NCBI GenBank assembly: GCA_024711005.1
Contig: JANJTQ010000023.1
Span: forward strand, 1-59,955
DNA length: 59,955 nucleotides
Origin: Opitutaceae bacterium
GTDB taxonomy: Bacteria; Verrucomicrobiota; Verrucomicrobiia; Opitutales; Opitutaceae
Reading direction: 5' to 3'
How positions within the stretch are numbered: position 1 is the first letter of the stretch; each line of letters opens with the position of its first letter. The position numbers and the translations under genes were made by a program. This document shows, piece by piece, positions 7,968 to 18,300 of this stretch. The notes below the pieces were generated by a model. The model was given only the letters and a program-made list of their open reading frames with translations. It made no database searches and was not told the DNA's origin.

Positions 7968-8729
7968 ATGCGACACTTCGCCACCATCCTCAGTCACGAG
8001 ATCCGCATGTCGCTGGTCAGTTCCAGCACCTACATCGCGGCCGTGCTTTTCCTTGCCGTGATGGGCTTCATTTTCTCCGGAGTGCTGGAGAACTATAGCG
8101 CGGCGGCCCAGGAGACGTCGCCCGCCGCCGTCTTCTTTCAGCTCTTCTGGCTGCCCGTGTTTTTTATGGTGCCGCTCCTCACCATGAAGTGCCTCGCAGA
8201 GGAGCGCCGCCTCGGCACGCTGGAAACCCTCCTCACCGCCCCCGTCTCCACCGCGGAGGTCGTGCTGGGCAAATACTTCGCCGCCTACTTCCTCTATCTG
8301 CTGCTCTGGGCTTCGACGGGCGGATTTTTCTACATCCTCTACAAGTTCGCGGGCGACGCCCGCTTCATCGACCTCGGACCTCTGCTGGGCGGTTATCTCT
8401 TCATCGCCGTCTCCGGCCTCCTCTACGTCGCGATGGGCGTCTTCGCCAGTTCGCTTTCCCGCAATCAGGCCGTCGCCGGCATACTCTCGTTCACCCTGCT
8501 CTTCGGCATCATCATCGGCGTGCGCTTCATCGACACGCTGGAGGTGCTCAACCTCGCGACGATGAAACCGTTCCGCGACGCCATCGATTATTCAAACGTC
8601 TTCACCCACCTCGATGACTTCACCCGCGGCGTCGTCGACACGCGCCAGCTCTTGTTTTACGTGAGCGGCACCGTGCTCGCCCTCATCTTCAGCATCCTCG
8701 GCGTCGAGGCCAAACTCATCCACAGCTGA
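7968..8729 (+). CDS. GldF-like ABC-2 permease (module 1)
   Basis: Membrane subunit of the module-1 transporter. 253 residues with about six hydrophobic segments: one at about 22-40, one at about 60-75 followed by the ABC-2 motif MKCLAEERRLGTLETLLTAPVS (about 74-95), then segments near 105-125, 140-160, 170-190 and a C-terminal one near 230-248. The EERR.GTLE.L.T.P motif is diagnostic of the GldF/NosY-type ABC-2 family. Starts after the heptamer repeat and is followed after 2 nt by the GldG-like gene, so the two are surely co-translated. Confidence 0.9.
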   Translation: MRHFATILSHEIRMSLVSSSTYIAAVLFLAVMGFIFSGVLENYSAAAQETSPAAVFFQLFWLPVFFMVPLLTMKCLAEERRLGTLETLLTAPVSTAEVVLGKYFAAYFLYLLLWASTGGFFYILYKFAGDARFIDLGPLLGGYLFIAVSGLLYVAMGVFASSLSRNQAVAGILSFTLLFGIIIGVRFIDTLEVLNLATMKPFRDAIDYSNVFTHLDDFTRGVVDTRQLLFYVSGTVLALIFSILGVEAKLIHS

Positions 8730-8731
8730 AC

Positions 8732-10213
8732 ATGGCCAAGCCTCCTTCCTTTCGCGCCGTCCGCTGGGTTCGGACCCTTCATCTCCTCGCGCAGGCATTC
8801 CTGTTCGTGACGCTCTTCGCCGGGCTCAACTACCTCGCGGTCAACTACGCCTGGCGCTTTGATCTCACCGAGAACCGCAGCCACACCCTCTCGCCCGAAA
8901 CACGCGCCTACCTGAACGACCTCAAGGAGCCCGTCCGCATCATCGTCACCCTGACCGAAGACAGTGAAAACGAGGAGATCGCCCAAGCCTACCGCGATGT
9001 AAAGGGACTCCTTCGCGAATATCAATTCGCCACCGAAGGCAATCCACGCGGCAAAATCACGGTTGATTTCATCGACGTGTATCAGCGGCGTCGTGACGCC
9101 GAAGCCCTCGGTATCGATCAACCCAACACGATACTCGTCCTCTGCAGCGACAAACGCAGCATCGTCGAACTCGGCAAACTCTACGACGTCAAAGACCGCG
9201 AAAAACAGGCGTTCCTCGGGGAACAGGCCTTCACCGCCGCCATCCTGGACGTCGCCAGCCCGGTGAAACAGAAGATCTATTTTCTAACGGGCCACGGGGA
9301 AATGTCCCTCGACGACGCCAGCCCCGATCGCGGGCTCTCGTCCCTCGAAGCCGAACTCAAGGCGCGTAACTTCGACGTCGAGCCGCTCGATCTCGCGCTC
9401 AGTCGCAAAATTCCCGACGACGCCGCCGTCATCGTCATTGTCGGGCCGCAAGGCCGTTTCGATGCGGCCGAGGAAGAACTCCTGCGCCAGTATCTTTCCA
9501 ATCGCGCGGGTCGCATACTCGCCCTCCTCGCGCCCGGTTATCCCCCGGGCCTGGACGACTTGTTTTACGAATGGGGCGTCCTCGTCGACGATGTGCTGAT
9601 CTACGACCGCAGCGCCACGGGACAAAGCGAGACCGGCGACCTCATTCTCCCCGCCTTGGACAAGGAGCACCCGCTCACGTCGTCGCTTCTCAACTACAAG
9701 ATCCCGTTGCGATTCGGCCCTTCGCGTTCCGTGCGCCCCGATCCAGGCCGCACGCTCGACCCCAATCTCGTGGTCACTCCGCTCGTCGCCACCTCCGAAC
9801 ACGCCTGGGGCGAACGCAATTATCGCGAACGCGTCACCCCGGTTTACGACGCGGGTGTCGACCTGCCCGGCGCGCCCCGGCTCATCGTCGTCACCGCCTC
9901 CGAACGGCGTCCCGCCCGTCAAATCCTGCCCACCTTCAGCGTTCCCAGCGGACGTCTTGTCGCCTACGGCAGTGCCGATTGGATCGCCAACGGACGACTC
10001 GGCGTCATCGGCAATCTCTCCTTTTTTCTCTCTGCCATCAACTGGACCGCCGATCGCGACGTCGACTTCAATGTCCCCGCCCGTCCGATCGCCAAATTCC
10101 AGCTCTCCCTCACCCAACAACAGATCCAGCGCCTCCGCTACAGTTTGGTTCTGGCCCTGCCCGGCCTCGCCGCCCTTCTCGGTCTCGTCGTCTACTGGAC
10201 GCGGAGGAACTAG
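8732..10213 (+). CDS. GldG-like ABC auxiliary protein (PF09822 type, module 1)
   Basis: 493 residues. Membrane anchors near both ends (about 15-36 and 470-488) hold a large extracytoplasmic region. The N-terminal FDLTENRSHTLSPETRAYL.DLKEPVRIIV is the typical opening of GldG-type proteins, and KIYFLTGHGEMSLDD begins the GATase-like central domain. In Bacteroidota, GldG works with GldA and GldF; what this verrucomicrobial version exports or supports is unknown. Begins 2 nt after the permease gene and is followed by a 172-nt gap filled with CTTCAG repeats. Confidence 0.85.
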   Translation: MAKPPSFRAVRWVRTLHLLAQAFLFVTLFAGLNYLAVNYAWRFDLTENRSHTLSPETRAYLNDLKEPVRIIVTLTEDSENEEIAQAYRDVKGLLREYQFATEGNPRGKITVDFIDVYQRRRDAEALGIDQPNTILVLCSDKRSIVELGKLYDVKDREKQAFLGEQAFTAAILDVASPVKQKIYFLTGHGEMSLDDASPDRGLSSLEAELKARNFDVEPLDLALSRKIPDDAAVIVIVGPQGRFDAAEEELLRQYLSNRAGRILALLAPGYPPGLDDLFYEWGVLVDDVLIYDRSATGQSETGDLILPALDKEHPLTSSLLNYKIPLRFGPSRSVRPDPGRTLDPNLVVTPLVATSEHAWGERNYRERVTPVYDAGVDLPGAPRLIVVTASERRPARQILPTFSVPSGRLVAYGSADWIANGRLGVIGNLSFFLSAINWTADRDVDFNVPARPIAKFQLSLTQQQIQRLRYSLVLALPGLAALLGLVVYWTRRN

Positions 10214-10223
10214 GCGCCAAAAA

Positions 10224-10377
10224 GCTGAAAAACTGAAGGGCTGAAAGGCTGACCCAATCCTCCCGATCACCCGATTTTCGGCGCGCTTTTCGGCCTTTCA
10301 GCCCTTCAGTCCTTCAGCCCTTTCCGCCTCCGGCACATCTCCTTCAGCCTTTCAGTCCTTCAGCCTTTCAGCCCTTT
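10224..10377. repeat. CTTCAG octamer repeat with 17-bp inverted repeat before the DUF4340 gene
   Basis: The left part reads CTGAAGGGCTGAAAGGC (10233-10249), whose exact reverse complement GCCTTTCAGCCCTTCAG occurs at 10293-10309. Further CCTTCAGN/CTTTCAGN units of period 8 run at 10341-10377 up to a T-run, ending 8 nt before the next ATG. The transcript could form one long hairpin over the gap. The same unit recurs before the paralogous permease at 27513. Confidence 0.88.
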
Positions 10378-10385
10378 TTTTCCTC

Positions 10386-12344
10386 ATGCGTACCAAAGTC
10401 ACGCTCATCCTGATCTTCCTGAACGTCGCTCTACTGGCCGTCATCCTCTACACCCGTCGCGAGTGGCAGGCGGAGCAGGACCTCGCCCGCCTTGGCAAAC
10501 GCGTTCTCGGCAACGAGGTCATCGGGATCAGGTCCCTGGAGATCACAGCCGCTGGCGGTGATCGTAAAATCCGTCTCGAACGCACCGGTGAAAACGCCCC
10601 TTGGGAACTCAAGGCGCCGATCGACTGGCCGGCCAACGATTTTGCCATTCGCCGCATCATTCACGAACTGGAGTTTCTTGAACCGCACACCAGTTTCCCC
10701 GCCGGGGACTTGGAGCAAAAGGGCCAGTCGCTCGCCGATTACGGACTCAACCCTCCCCGCCTCACCCTCACCTTCACTCGTCCGGCTTCCAGCGCCGACG
10801 CTCCGGAGGTCACCACTCGTCTGCAGATTGGAGATGCCTCGAAAGCCGGCCTCTACGTTCTCTCTCCCGACGGAAAAACCGTGCACGTCGTCGGCCGCAA
10901 ACTCGCCGACAGCCTGATCGTGGGCATGGAGGAGCTTCGCACCGACACCCTGTTCACCATCCCCGTTTTCGAGGTGCGCTCCCTCGGCCTTCAAAATGCC
11001 GCGCCCGCCCCCCGCGTCCGCCTTCGTTTCGACGGAACCCGTTGGGCGTTTGAAGCACCGATCGTCACTCGCGGTTCCAAGCACGCCGCAGAGGTCGTGA
11101 TCGCCGGACTCCACCGCCTGCGGGCGCTCGATTTCATCGCCGAGGCCTCGCCGGCCGATACCGCCCTCGACAAGCCCGCCCTGCGCGTGACCATCGAAGG
11201 CAACAGTCGCCGCGAAACCCTCCTCGTCGGCAATCCCTATCCGGTTGATCCTTCCGTCAAGAAAGACGCCACCGATCCGGTCACTCTTTTTTACGCCCGC
11301 ATGGATGATCGCGCACAGGTATTCGTGACGTCGATACCTGACGACCTCATGAAAACCCTTCGCGACGCCCGAAACACCCTGAGGGACACCCGCATTCTGG
11401 ACTTCGACCCCGCCGCCGTCACCGCCGTGTCGCTCTCCGCGCCCGGCCAGCCCGCCCCCCTCGTGCTTCGTCGCGAGGACCCCGTCCCCGGAGCCACCGC
11501 TCCCGCCTCTTGGCGCATCGTGCGCCCCGCCGGCGCCCCTGCATTGCCGGCCGATGCCAAGCTCGTCGGCAACCTCCTCCAGCGTCTTTCGAACCTCACC
11601 GTCTTTCCACGCAACGGCGAGTCGGGCTTTCTTCGCGACGCCCCGTCCGACGCCGAAATCGAGAACTATGGATTCAATCTCCCGCAACGGGAGATCACCC
11701 TTACCGTCGGCTCCGCGACGCGCATCACGCTTCAACTTGGCGTCGGCTCCGCCAACGGTGGCTCCGTGCAGGCCCGCGTTGTCGGCCAACCCTATATCTA
11801 CTCCGTCGCCCCCGACACCCTCAACGAGCTTCCCGTGGCCGCCAACGTGTACCGGGAACGCACCCTGCGCACCTTGCCCGAAGGGACGCGGATCACCGGC
11901 CTTTCACTCGTCGCCAACGACGCGCCCGACAAACCGCTCCTCTCCCTCCAGCTCACCGGCAACCAATCCTGGGACGACGCGCTCGCCGGCGAACCGGAGG
12001 CCCGCCGCGATGCGATTAAAGCGGTCCTGACTCACCTCGCCACCCTTCGTGCGCAAAAGTTCGTCAGCGATAACTTCACAGAAACCACCTTTGTCGACGG
12101 CAAATCCAAGCCGTGGAAATACACGCTGAAAACGACCCTTGAAAACGGCGGGGCTGAGACCGAAGGCATCACGATTCAAGTCGCCGAACGTTCCGGTGGA
12201 GGCACCCAGCTGGCCGGATCGAAGGAACTCGGCGTTGTCTTTGCCATCGAGCAGCCCTTCGTCGATGCCCTGTGGACGCTCACCTACGGCGACCGTGATC
12301 CGGGCCCGCCCGCCGCCCCAACCGAACCAGCGGCAACTCCCTGA
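10386..12344 (+). CDS. DUF4340 domain protein (module 1)
   Basis: 652 residues, anchored by one N-terminal membrane helix (about 5-23) with the rest outside the cytoplasmic membrane. Repeated beta-rich DUF4340 units are visible: WELKAPIDWPANDFAIRRIIHELEFL, LADYGLNPPRLTLTF, a second IENYGFNLPQREITLTVGSATRITLQLG and a third after about residue 500. These proteins commonly follow GldG-like genes in Verrucomicrobiota, so a periplasmic partner of the transporter is inferred; no enzyme activity is known. Nearly twice as long as the module-2 counterpart (383 residues), apparently by containing extra repeat units. Confidence 0.85.
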   Translation: MRTKVTLILIFLNVALLAVILYTRREWQAEQDLARLGKRVLGNEVIGIRSLEITAAGGDRKIRLERTGENAPWELKAPIDWPANDFAIRRIIHELEFLEPHTSFPAGDLEQKGQSLADYGLNPPRLTLTFTRPASSADAPEVTTRLQIGDASKAGLYVLSPDGKTVHVVGRKLADSLIVGMEELRTDTLFTIPVFEVRSLGLQNAAPAPRVRLRFDGTRWAFEAPIVTRGSKHAAEVVIAGLHRLRALDFIAEASPADTALDKPALRVTIEGNSRRETLLVGNPYPVDPSVKKDATDPVTLFYARMDDRAQVFVTSIPDDLMKTLRDARNTLRDTRILDFDPAAVTAVSLSAPGQPAPLVLRREDPVPGATAPASWRIVRPAGAPALPADAKLVGNLLQRLSNLTVFPRNGESGFLRDAPSDAEIENYGFNLPQREITLTVGSATRITLQLGVGSANGGSVQARVVGQPYIYSVAPDTLNELPVAANVYRERTLRTLPEGTRITGLSLVANDAPDKPLLSLQLTGNQSWDDALAGEPEARRDAIKAVLTHLATLRAQKFVSDNFTETTFVDGKSKPWKYTLKTTLENGGAETEGITIQVAERSGGGTQLAGSKELGVVFAIEQPFVDALWTLTYGDRDPGPPAAPTEPAATP

Positions 12345-12421
12345 GCCGGTCCTATCCAGCGGAGCATGCGAGCAATCGAAAACGACATCCTTGGGCGTAT
12401 CGTCACGGCTGATCATCCAGC

Positions 12422-15241
12422 ATGATATTTCGACAGACATGGAGGGTTTTCGCCTGGTGCACACGCTTGGGCGGGCGCCTGTCTCTTTGGACTGTCTGGC
12501 TGTTCCTCGCCGCTCTCCTTGTCGGACAGATTCACCTGCTTTCGTCGCGGCGCGTGCCCATCCCGGACCCGTTGCGTCGCGTGGTCGAACAACGCCTCGC
12601 ACCGCTGGGACTCCAACTGAAATTCGGCCGGGCCCGAATGAACCTCACCGGACGCTTTGTTCTCGAGGACGTGCGTCTGGGATCCACCGACATTCCCGCG
12701 CCGCTCGCCACCGCGCGATACGTCTATCTGCGTCTGGATCCGTGGGACTTGCTCGCCGGACGTTTCACCCTCCAAGACGTGCGGGTGAGCGGACTCGATC
12801 TTTACCTGACCGCTCCGCACTCCCCCTCCGGCAAGGACGAGTCGCCCGCCACCAACATCGATTTCGCATTGCGCCCGCTCGGGCGCGAAATCGAGGTGTC
12901 CCACCTTACCGGATACATCCGGAACGTCCCGGTTCACGTATCCGGCCGGCTCCAAATCCCTGCGGCAGCCTCCGCCGACACTTCCCCACACGAAAAAACC
13001 GACAACGTTGTCGCCGCTTACCTCGGCGTCGCGGAACGGATGATTGCCGCCGACACCTGGTTGGCCGCGCTGGAATCGCCCCGTCTTAAGCTCCGTCTGA
13101 ACCCGACCGCGCTCACGGTCGATTTTTACTCCGACGCCATCGATCTGCGCGCGATCCCGGGAAGTCCCGACGGGAAACTCGCCGCCGTGCGGGCGCAGGC
13201 CCGCATTCCACTCAACCGCCATCCGCGCCCATCACCTGTCACGATCACCGGCACCATCGCATCAATCGACCTTCCTCACGACATCGCCGCGCGCGATCTT
13301 TCCCTCCGCATTCAAGGCATGTCCGGCGGGCCCGGAGGGTTTACGGCCCGATCCCTCGACCTGCAGCTGGCATCGCTCAACTGGCGCAAGATCGAAACCG
13401 GGTCGCTCGCCGCCTCCGCCACGCGCCCCGCCGGTGACGCGATCAGCGTCGATGCCTCGTTCTCGCTCGCCGGTTCCCCGTGGCGATTGACAGGCAACGT
13501 GGAGCCGCGTGGCGGCACGGGGCGACTGTGGCTCGAGGGCTTCGTGGACGACGCGACGCTCGCCTTCGCCGGAAACCAGATCGATCGCGACCTTTCCTCG
13601 CTTCTGGACCCGGTTCATCCGGCCCCGCTTCAGGCAGCGGCCTCTTTCGGCCCCGGATGGAAACTCGCAGAAGCCACCGGACGGCTCCACAGCGGCCCGG
13701 TCCGTGTGGGTCTCGCACACCTCGACGAGACCGGCACCGAGTTTATCTACGACGGCGTGCACGTCCTCTGCGACCACCTGGTGCTGCGCCAAGGCGAGAG
13801 CCTGGCCCACGGTAGCTACGAAATGGATACACGTACAATGGACTTCCGGTTCTTGCTCACCGGCGGTCTTCGACCGGCCGGCATCGAAGGATGGTTTCGC
13901 GAGTGGTGGAGCAATTTCTGGAGCACCTTCGATTTCAGCCGGGCACTGCCCGTGGCCGATGTCGACGTGCGCGGCCGCTGGGGAGACCTGACGGCGACCC
14001 GGGTTTTTGTGCAGGCCGAGGGTGCGGGCACCGGCCTCAAGGGCATTGCGTTCGATCGGGTGCGCACGCGACTCTTCCTGCGCCCGCACTGGTTCGACAT
14101 CCTTCATTTCAATGTCCTGCAATCGGGCCAGGAGGCCGATGGCTGGCTCTCGCGTTCGCTCGATCTGGAAAGCGACACGTGGCGACACATGGAATTCGCC
14201 GTCGATTCCGCCCTCCCCCTGGAGACGATTTCGGCATTGTTCAAAGCGGAGTCCGCCACGCTGCTCGCCCCTTATCGTTTCACCACGCCACCCAGTCTTA
14301 AGTTGAGCGGCCGGGTCGACAGCCCGGCGTCCCCCCGCGGCAAGCACGAACACATCGACATCGGCCTCTCCTCATCCGGGGCGATGACATATCACGATTT
14401 TCCGCTGTCCGAACTCAAGTTTGAGGCGAACCTACGGGACGATCGCATCGATCTGCCGATGATCGCGGTCAACTTCGCCGAAGGACAGGCCAACGGAAAA
14501 GCCCGCGTCTGGAAAGCGGACGATGGCCAGCGCCTCGCCTTCGATATTGCGCTCGCCAACGCCAACCTCGGTGCCGTCACGCAAGCCATCGCCCTCGTAC
14601 AGCCTTCAGCCGCTCCTGCCACCGACAAGGCGTCCGAAGCCGCCCGCGAACGACAGGAGCGCATTGAAAAAGGCCGTCTCGCTTTCAACCTCGCCGCGGA
14701 AGGTCGGTATGAGGACTTCTACAGCTTCAAGGGAACCGGCCGCGCCGCCATCACCGGAACCGAACTCGCCCAGCTCAACCTGTTCGGTCCGCTTTCCGAA
14801 GTTCTGCGCGGCCCGTATATCAGCTTCGGTAGTTTTTCCCTCACAATCGTTGATGCCCCGTTCGAACTCGACGGCGACCGGCTGCGCTTTGAAAACCTCC
14901 GCATCACCGGCCCGAGCGCACTGCTTCAAGCCCAGGGAAACTACCGGCTGCGCGACGGCCGGCTCGATTTCGGCGTAAAAGTTCACCCCTTCGGCGAAAG
15001 TCCGTCCGTCGTCGGCAGCGCCGTTGGCTTCGTGCTCAGCCCTCTTTCCGCCGCGCTCGAGGTAAAGCTCCTTGGCACGTTGACGACCCCCTCGTGGATC
15101 TTCGCCTACGGCCCGAGTCGCCTGCTCAATACGATCACCGGAGGTGAGAAAACACCGCGTCCTCCTGCGCCTGTTCCGCCCGTCATCGAGCCTCCCGTCA
15201 CGACGCCAGCCAGGACACTTCCGACTGCCTCGGAGCCTTGA
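12422..15241 (+). CDS. AsmA/TamB-like large envelope protein
   Basis: 939 residues. One N-terminal signal anchor (about 20-42) followed by a long beta-rich periplasmic part. The opening LRRVVEQRLAPLGLQLKFGRARMNLTGRFVLEDVRLG and the AsmA_C-like end (RAAITGTELAQLNLFGPLSEVLRG, DAPFELDGDRLRFENLRITGPSALLQAQGNY) fit the AsmA-like/bridge-like family, thought to carry phospholipids between membranes. The last 40 residues are proline-rich. It lies 77 nt after the DUF4340 gene on the same strand and 143 nt before the kinase gene; a link to either is unproven. Confidence 0.8.
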   Translation: MIFRQTWRVFAWCTRLGGRLSLWTVWLFLAALLVGQIHLLSSRRVPIPDPLRRVVEQRLAPLGLQLKFGRARMNLTGRFVLEDVRLGSTDIPAPLATARYVYLRLDPWDLLAGRFTLQDVRVSGLDLYLTAPHSPSGKDESPATNIDFALRPLGREIEVSHLTGYIRNVPVHVSGRLQIPAAASADTSPHEKTDNVVAAYLGVAERMIAADTWLAALESPRLKLRLNPTALTVDFYSDAIDLRAIPGSPDGKLAAVRAQARIPLNRHPRPSPVTITGTIASIDLPHDIAARDLSLRIQGMSGGPGGFTARSLDLQLASLNWRKIETGSLAASATRPAGDAISVDASFSLAGSPWRLTGNVEPRGGTGRLWLEGFVDDATLAFAGNQIDRDLSSLLDPVHPAPLQAAASFGPGWKLAEATGRLHSGPVRVGLAHLDETGTEFIYDGVHVLCDHLVLRQGESLAHGSYEMDTRTMDFRFLLTGGLRPAGIEGWFREWWSNFWSTFDFSRALPVADVDVRGRWGDLTATRVFVQAEGAGTGLKGIAFDRVRTRLFLRPHWFDILHFNVLQSGQEADGWLSRSLDLESDTWRHMEFAVDSALPLETISALFKAESATLLAPYRFTTPPSLKLSGRVDSPASPRGKHEHIDIGLSSSGAMTYHDFPLSELKFEANLRDDRIDLPMIAVNFAEGQANGKARVWKADDGQRLAFDIALANANLGAVTQAIALVQPSAAPATDKASEAARERQERIEKGRLAFNLAAEGRYEDFYSFKGTGRAAITGTELAQLNLFGPLSEVLRGPYISFGSFSLTIVDAPFELDGDRLRFENLRITGPSALLQAQGNYRLRDGRLDFGVKVHPFGESPSVVGSAVGFVLSPLSAALEVKLLGTLTTPSWIFAYGPSRLLNTITGGEKTPRPPAPVPPVIEPPVTTPARTLPTASEP

Positions 15242-15366
15242 GTCCTCCGCCGGCTGCCGCGGCAAAACTATCGGACAGTAGGTGGCAATTCGGGCCATCC
15301 GCCTGCCCACATGCAACTATATGTCCGCGAAATAGAAATGCGATTGCATACAGCGCGGAGCCACTA

Positions 15367-15384
15367 CTAGGGTAAACTACCCAG
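15367..15384 (+). promoter_or_regulatory. Palindrome abutting the kinase start codon
   Basis: GGGTA (15370-15374) and TACCC (15378-15382) flank AAC, and the pairing extends to CT/AG around a bulged A. The palindrome ends at the base before ATG 15385, so it takes the place of a Shine-Dalgarno sequence. Could be an operator or an RNA hairpin hiding the start; only the symmetry is seen. Confidence 0.35.
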
Positions 15385-18300
15385 ATGACGCGCCCGCAAA
15401 ACAACACCCATAATTCATGGATGCGGCACGCAGTCTTCGGACTGACCGTCGGCTCGGTTTTCCTCGCGGGCTGCCTGCTTTTGGCAGGCGTGGACTTCTT
15501 CGGCCCAGGTGATCCGCGCAACGTGGAAACGGTTCCAGCGGTGCTGGGGTTGATGTTGGTGAACATCGTGTTGATCGCGGTTCAGCTGGGCCATCGCAAG
15601 CCCGCCTGGCTCGCGCTCGGAACCGGCCTTCTTGGGTTCCTCTCACTTGCGGATGGATGGCTCGGGCCGGGACACCGACTTGAATCCTATCTCACGTCGG
15701 CAATCACGGGCGAGATTGTCTATATTCCAGGAACCATGCCGGCAGTGGTGGCACTCGCGTTGCTGATGCTGGGGGGTGTGGTCCCTTGGTTCGCGGTGCG
15801 ATACGGTCAAACGCGCCGGTTGCTCGCTCTTGCCTTGGGAGGATCGCTACTCGGGGCGATCGGAGTGACCACCCTGGCGGGTTACGCGCTCAACATGCCG
15901 ATCGCCTATCGCTGGGGTTCGGGTCCCCTCCTGCCACCCTCGATCGCGGTCATCATGCTTTTGACCGGCGGTGCACTTCTGATGCTGGCGTGGACCGGAC
16001 ATGGCCGACGCAACACCGGCACTCCCGTCTGGCTGCCCGTTCCCGTCATCGTCACCTGCGGGACCTTCACCTTCATCTTCTGGGCCGGATTGCGCGAACG
16101 AGAGGCCGCCTACCTCGGCACCAACGCCCAAATCGCGATCAACACGTTCGCGGGTAATATCAACATGGAGTTTGAGCGTCAGGCCGCCAACCTGGAGCGC
16201 ATCGCTCGACGCTGGACGGCCGACAGCACCCCGGCCGTTTGGGAATCCGACGCGGTCCCTTGGTTGCTTGATGCCCCGGGCGCCGAATCCCTCGCCCGCA
16301 TCGCAGTCGACGGCTCGACGCTCTGGCATTACCCCGCCACCGGGAATGGAAGTTTGGTCGCGTTCAACCAATTCAGCCAAATCGAACGACGCTCGACCTT
16401 GGAGACGATCGCCCGCACCGGAATTCCCGGTGCCACCGGCACCCTCGAACTCCCGGGTCGCGGGCCGGGCTTTGTCATCTACGCTCCGATCTACCATACC
16501 AGCGTGCTCGTCGGCTACATTGGCGCCGAGTTCACCTACCAGCGCTTTCTCGGAGCCCTCGACCAGCACCTCAAGCTCAGCCCCAACCACCGCTGCGCCG
16601 TTTATCTGGGCTCGGATCGCATCTATGCCTCGGTACGAACCGGTGCCCCGTCCGACGAGAGTCCCCGCGCGCTTGAATCCGTCTTCACGCTTCAGAACCG
16701 GCGCATGCGGATCGTCATGGAGCCCACTGAGGACTATCTCCGCGGCAACCGACGCTTTCTCCCGGAGATCTCCCTTACTGCCGGCCTCGGCATCACCCTC
16801 CTTCTCGGCCTGAGCATCCATCTCGCCCGCGCCGCCCGCGCAGGTCTTGGAGCGGTCGAAACCACCAATCATCTTCTCCGCGCGGAAAACGAAGAACGAC
16901 GCCGCGTCGAAGAGATGCTCAAGGTCTCCGACGAACGCCTCCGTCTCGCCCTCGATGCCACCGTCATCGGCATCTTCGAATGGGACTGCGTCGCCAACAC
17001 CCTCCATTACAGCACCGGACTCCTGACGATGCTGGGCCTGCCGCCCGGCGACGAAGCCGCCACTCCCGAAGCATGGGAATCACTGATTCATCCCGACGAT
17101 CGCCTGGGTTATCGGGCCGCCATGCAGACCCAGCTCGACGGCACCAAAGCCTTCATCGATCCCGAATACCGCGTGCGAACCGTCACCGGCGAATGGCGCT
17201 GGCTCTACATGCGGTCCAAGACCGTCGGCTATTCCGAGTCCGGCGCGACGATCCGCATCGTCGGAACCCTCCAGGATGTCACCGCCCGACGCGAAGCCGA
17301 GCAGGCGCTCCTCGCCAGCCAGTCCGTCGCCCGCAAACTCTCTCTCGTCGCCAGCCGCACGGACAACCTCGTGCTCATCACCACCCCGAACGGCACCATC
17401 GAGTGGGTGAACGATTCCTTTGAGCGCGTCATGGAATACCCGTTGCACGAGATCCAGGGCCGCAGCCCCTCCTGCTTCATGGTCGGTCCGGAGACCGATC
17501 CCCGCACCATTCGCCGTATCCGAACCGCGATCGCCCAAGGCGAAGGCATCACGACCGACATCGTCAATTACTCCAAATCGGGTCGCAAGTACCACCTCCA
17601 CCTTGAAATCCAGCCCGTTCGCAACGATCGCGGCATCCTCGAAAACTTCATCGCCATCGAGGCCGACATCACCGCGCGCGTCGAAACCGAGAACGCCCTG
17701 CGCCGGGCCAAGGCCGAGGCCGACACCGCCTCCCGGGCCAAGAGCGAATTCCTCGCCGCCATGTCACACGAGATTCGCACTCCCATGAATGGAGTGATCG
17801 GCATGACCAGCCTTCTACTCGACAGCCCGCTCAACGACGAGCAACGCGACTCCGTCAACACCATCCGCGCCAGCGGCGAGGCCCTGCTCGCCATCATCAA
17901 CGATCTCCTCGATTTCTCAAAAATCGAGTCCGGCAAACTCGAACTCGAACACCAGCCCTTCGAACTCGCCGCTTGCATCGAGGAAACCCTCGACTTGTTC
18001 GCCGGCCAGGCCGCCGCCCGTCGCATCGAAGTGGCCCATCACATCGAACCCGATGTGCCCTCCGTCATTGTCGGTGACATCAACCGGCTTCGCCAGGTCC
18101 TCTCCAACCTCGTCAACAACGCCATCAAGTTCACCCCGAAAGGCAGTGTCACCCTCACGATCGCTCGTGCGCAGGAGGGTTCCACCACCCCCCTTCGTCC
18201 CAATCATATTCTGCTGTCCATCGCCGTGCGCGACAGCGGAATCGGCATACCCCGCGAACGGCTCAACCGCCTGTTCAAGCCGTTCTCCCAAGTCGACTCG

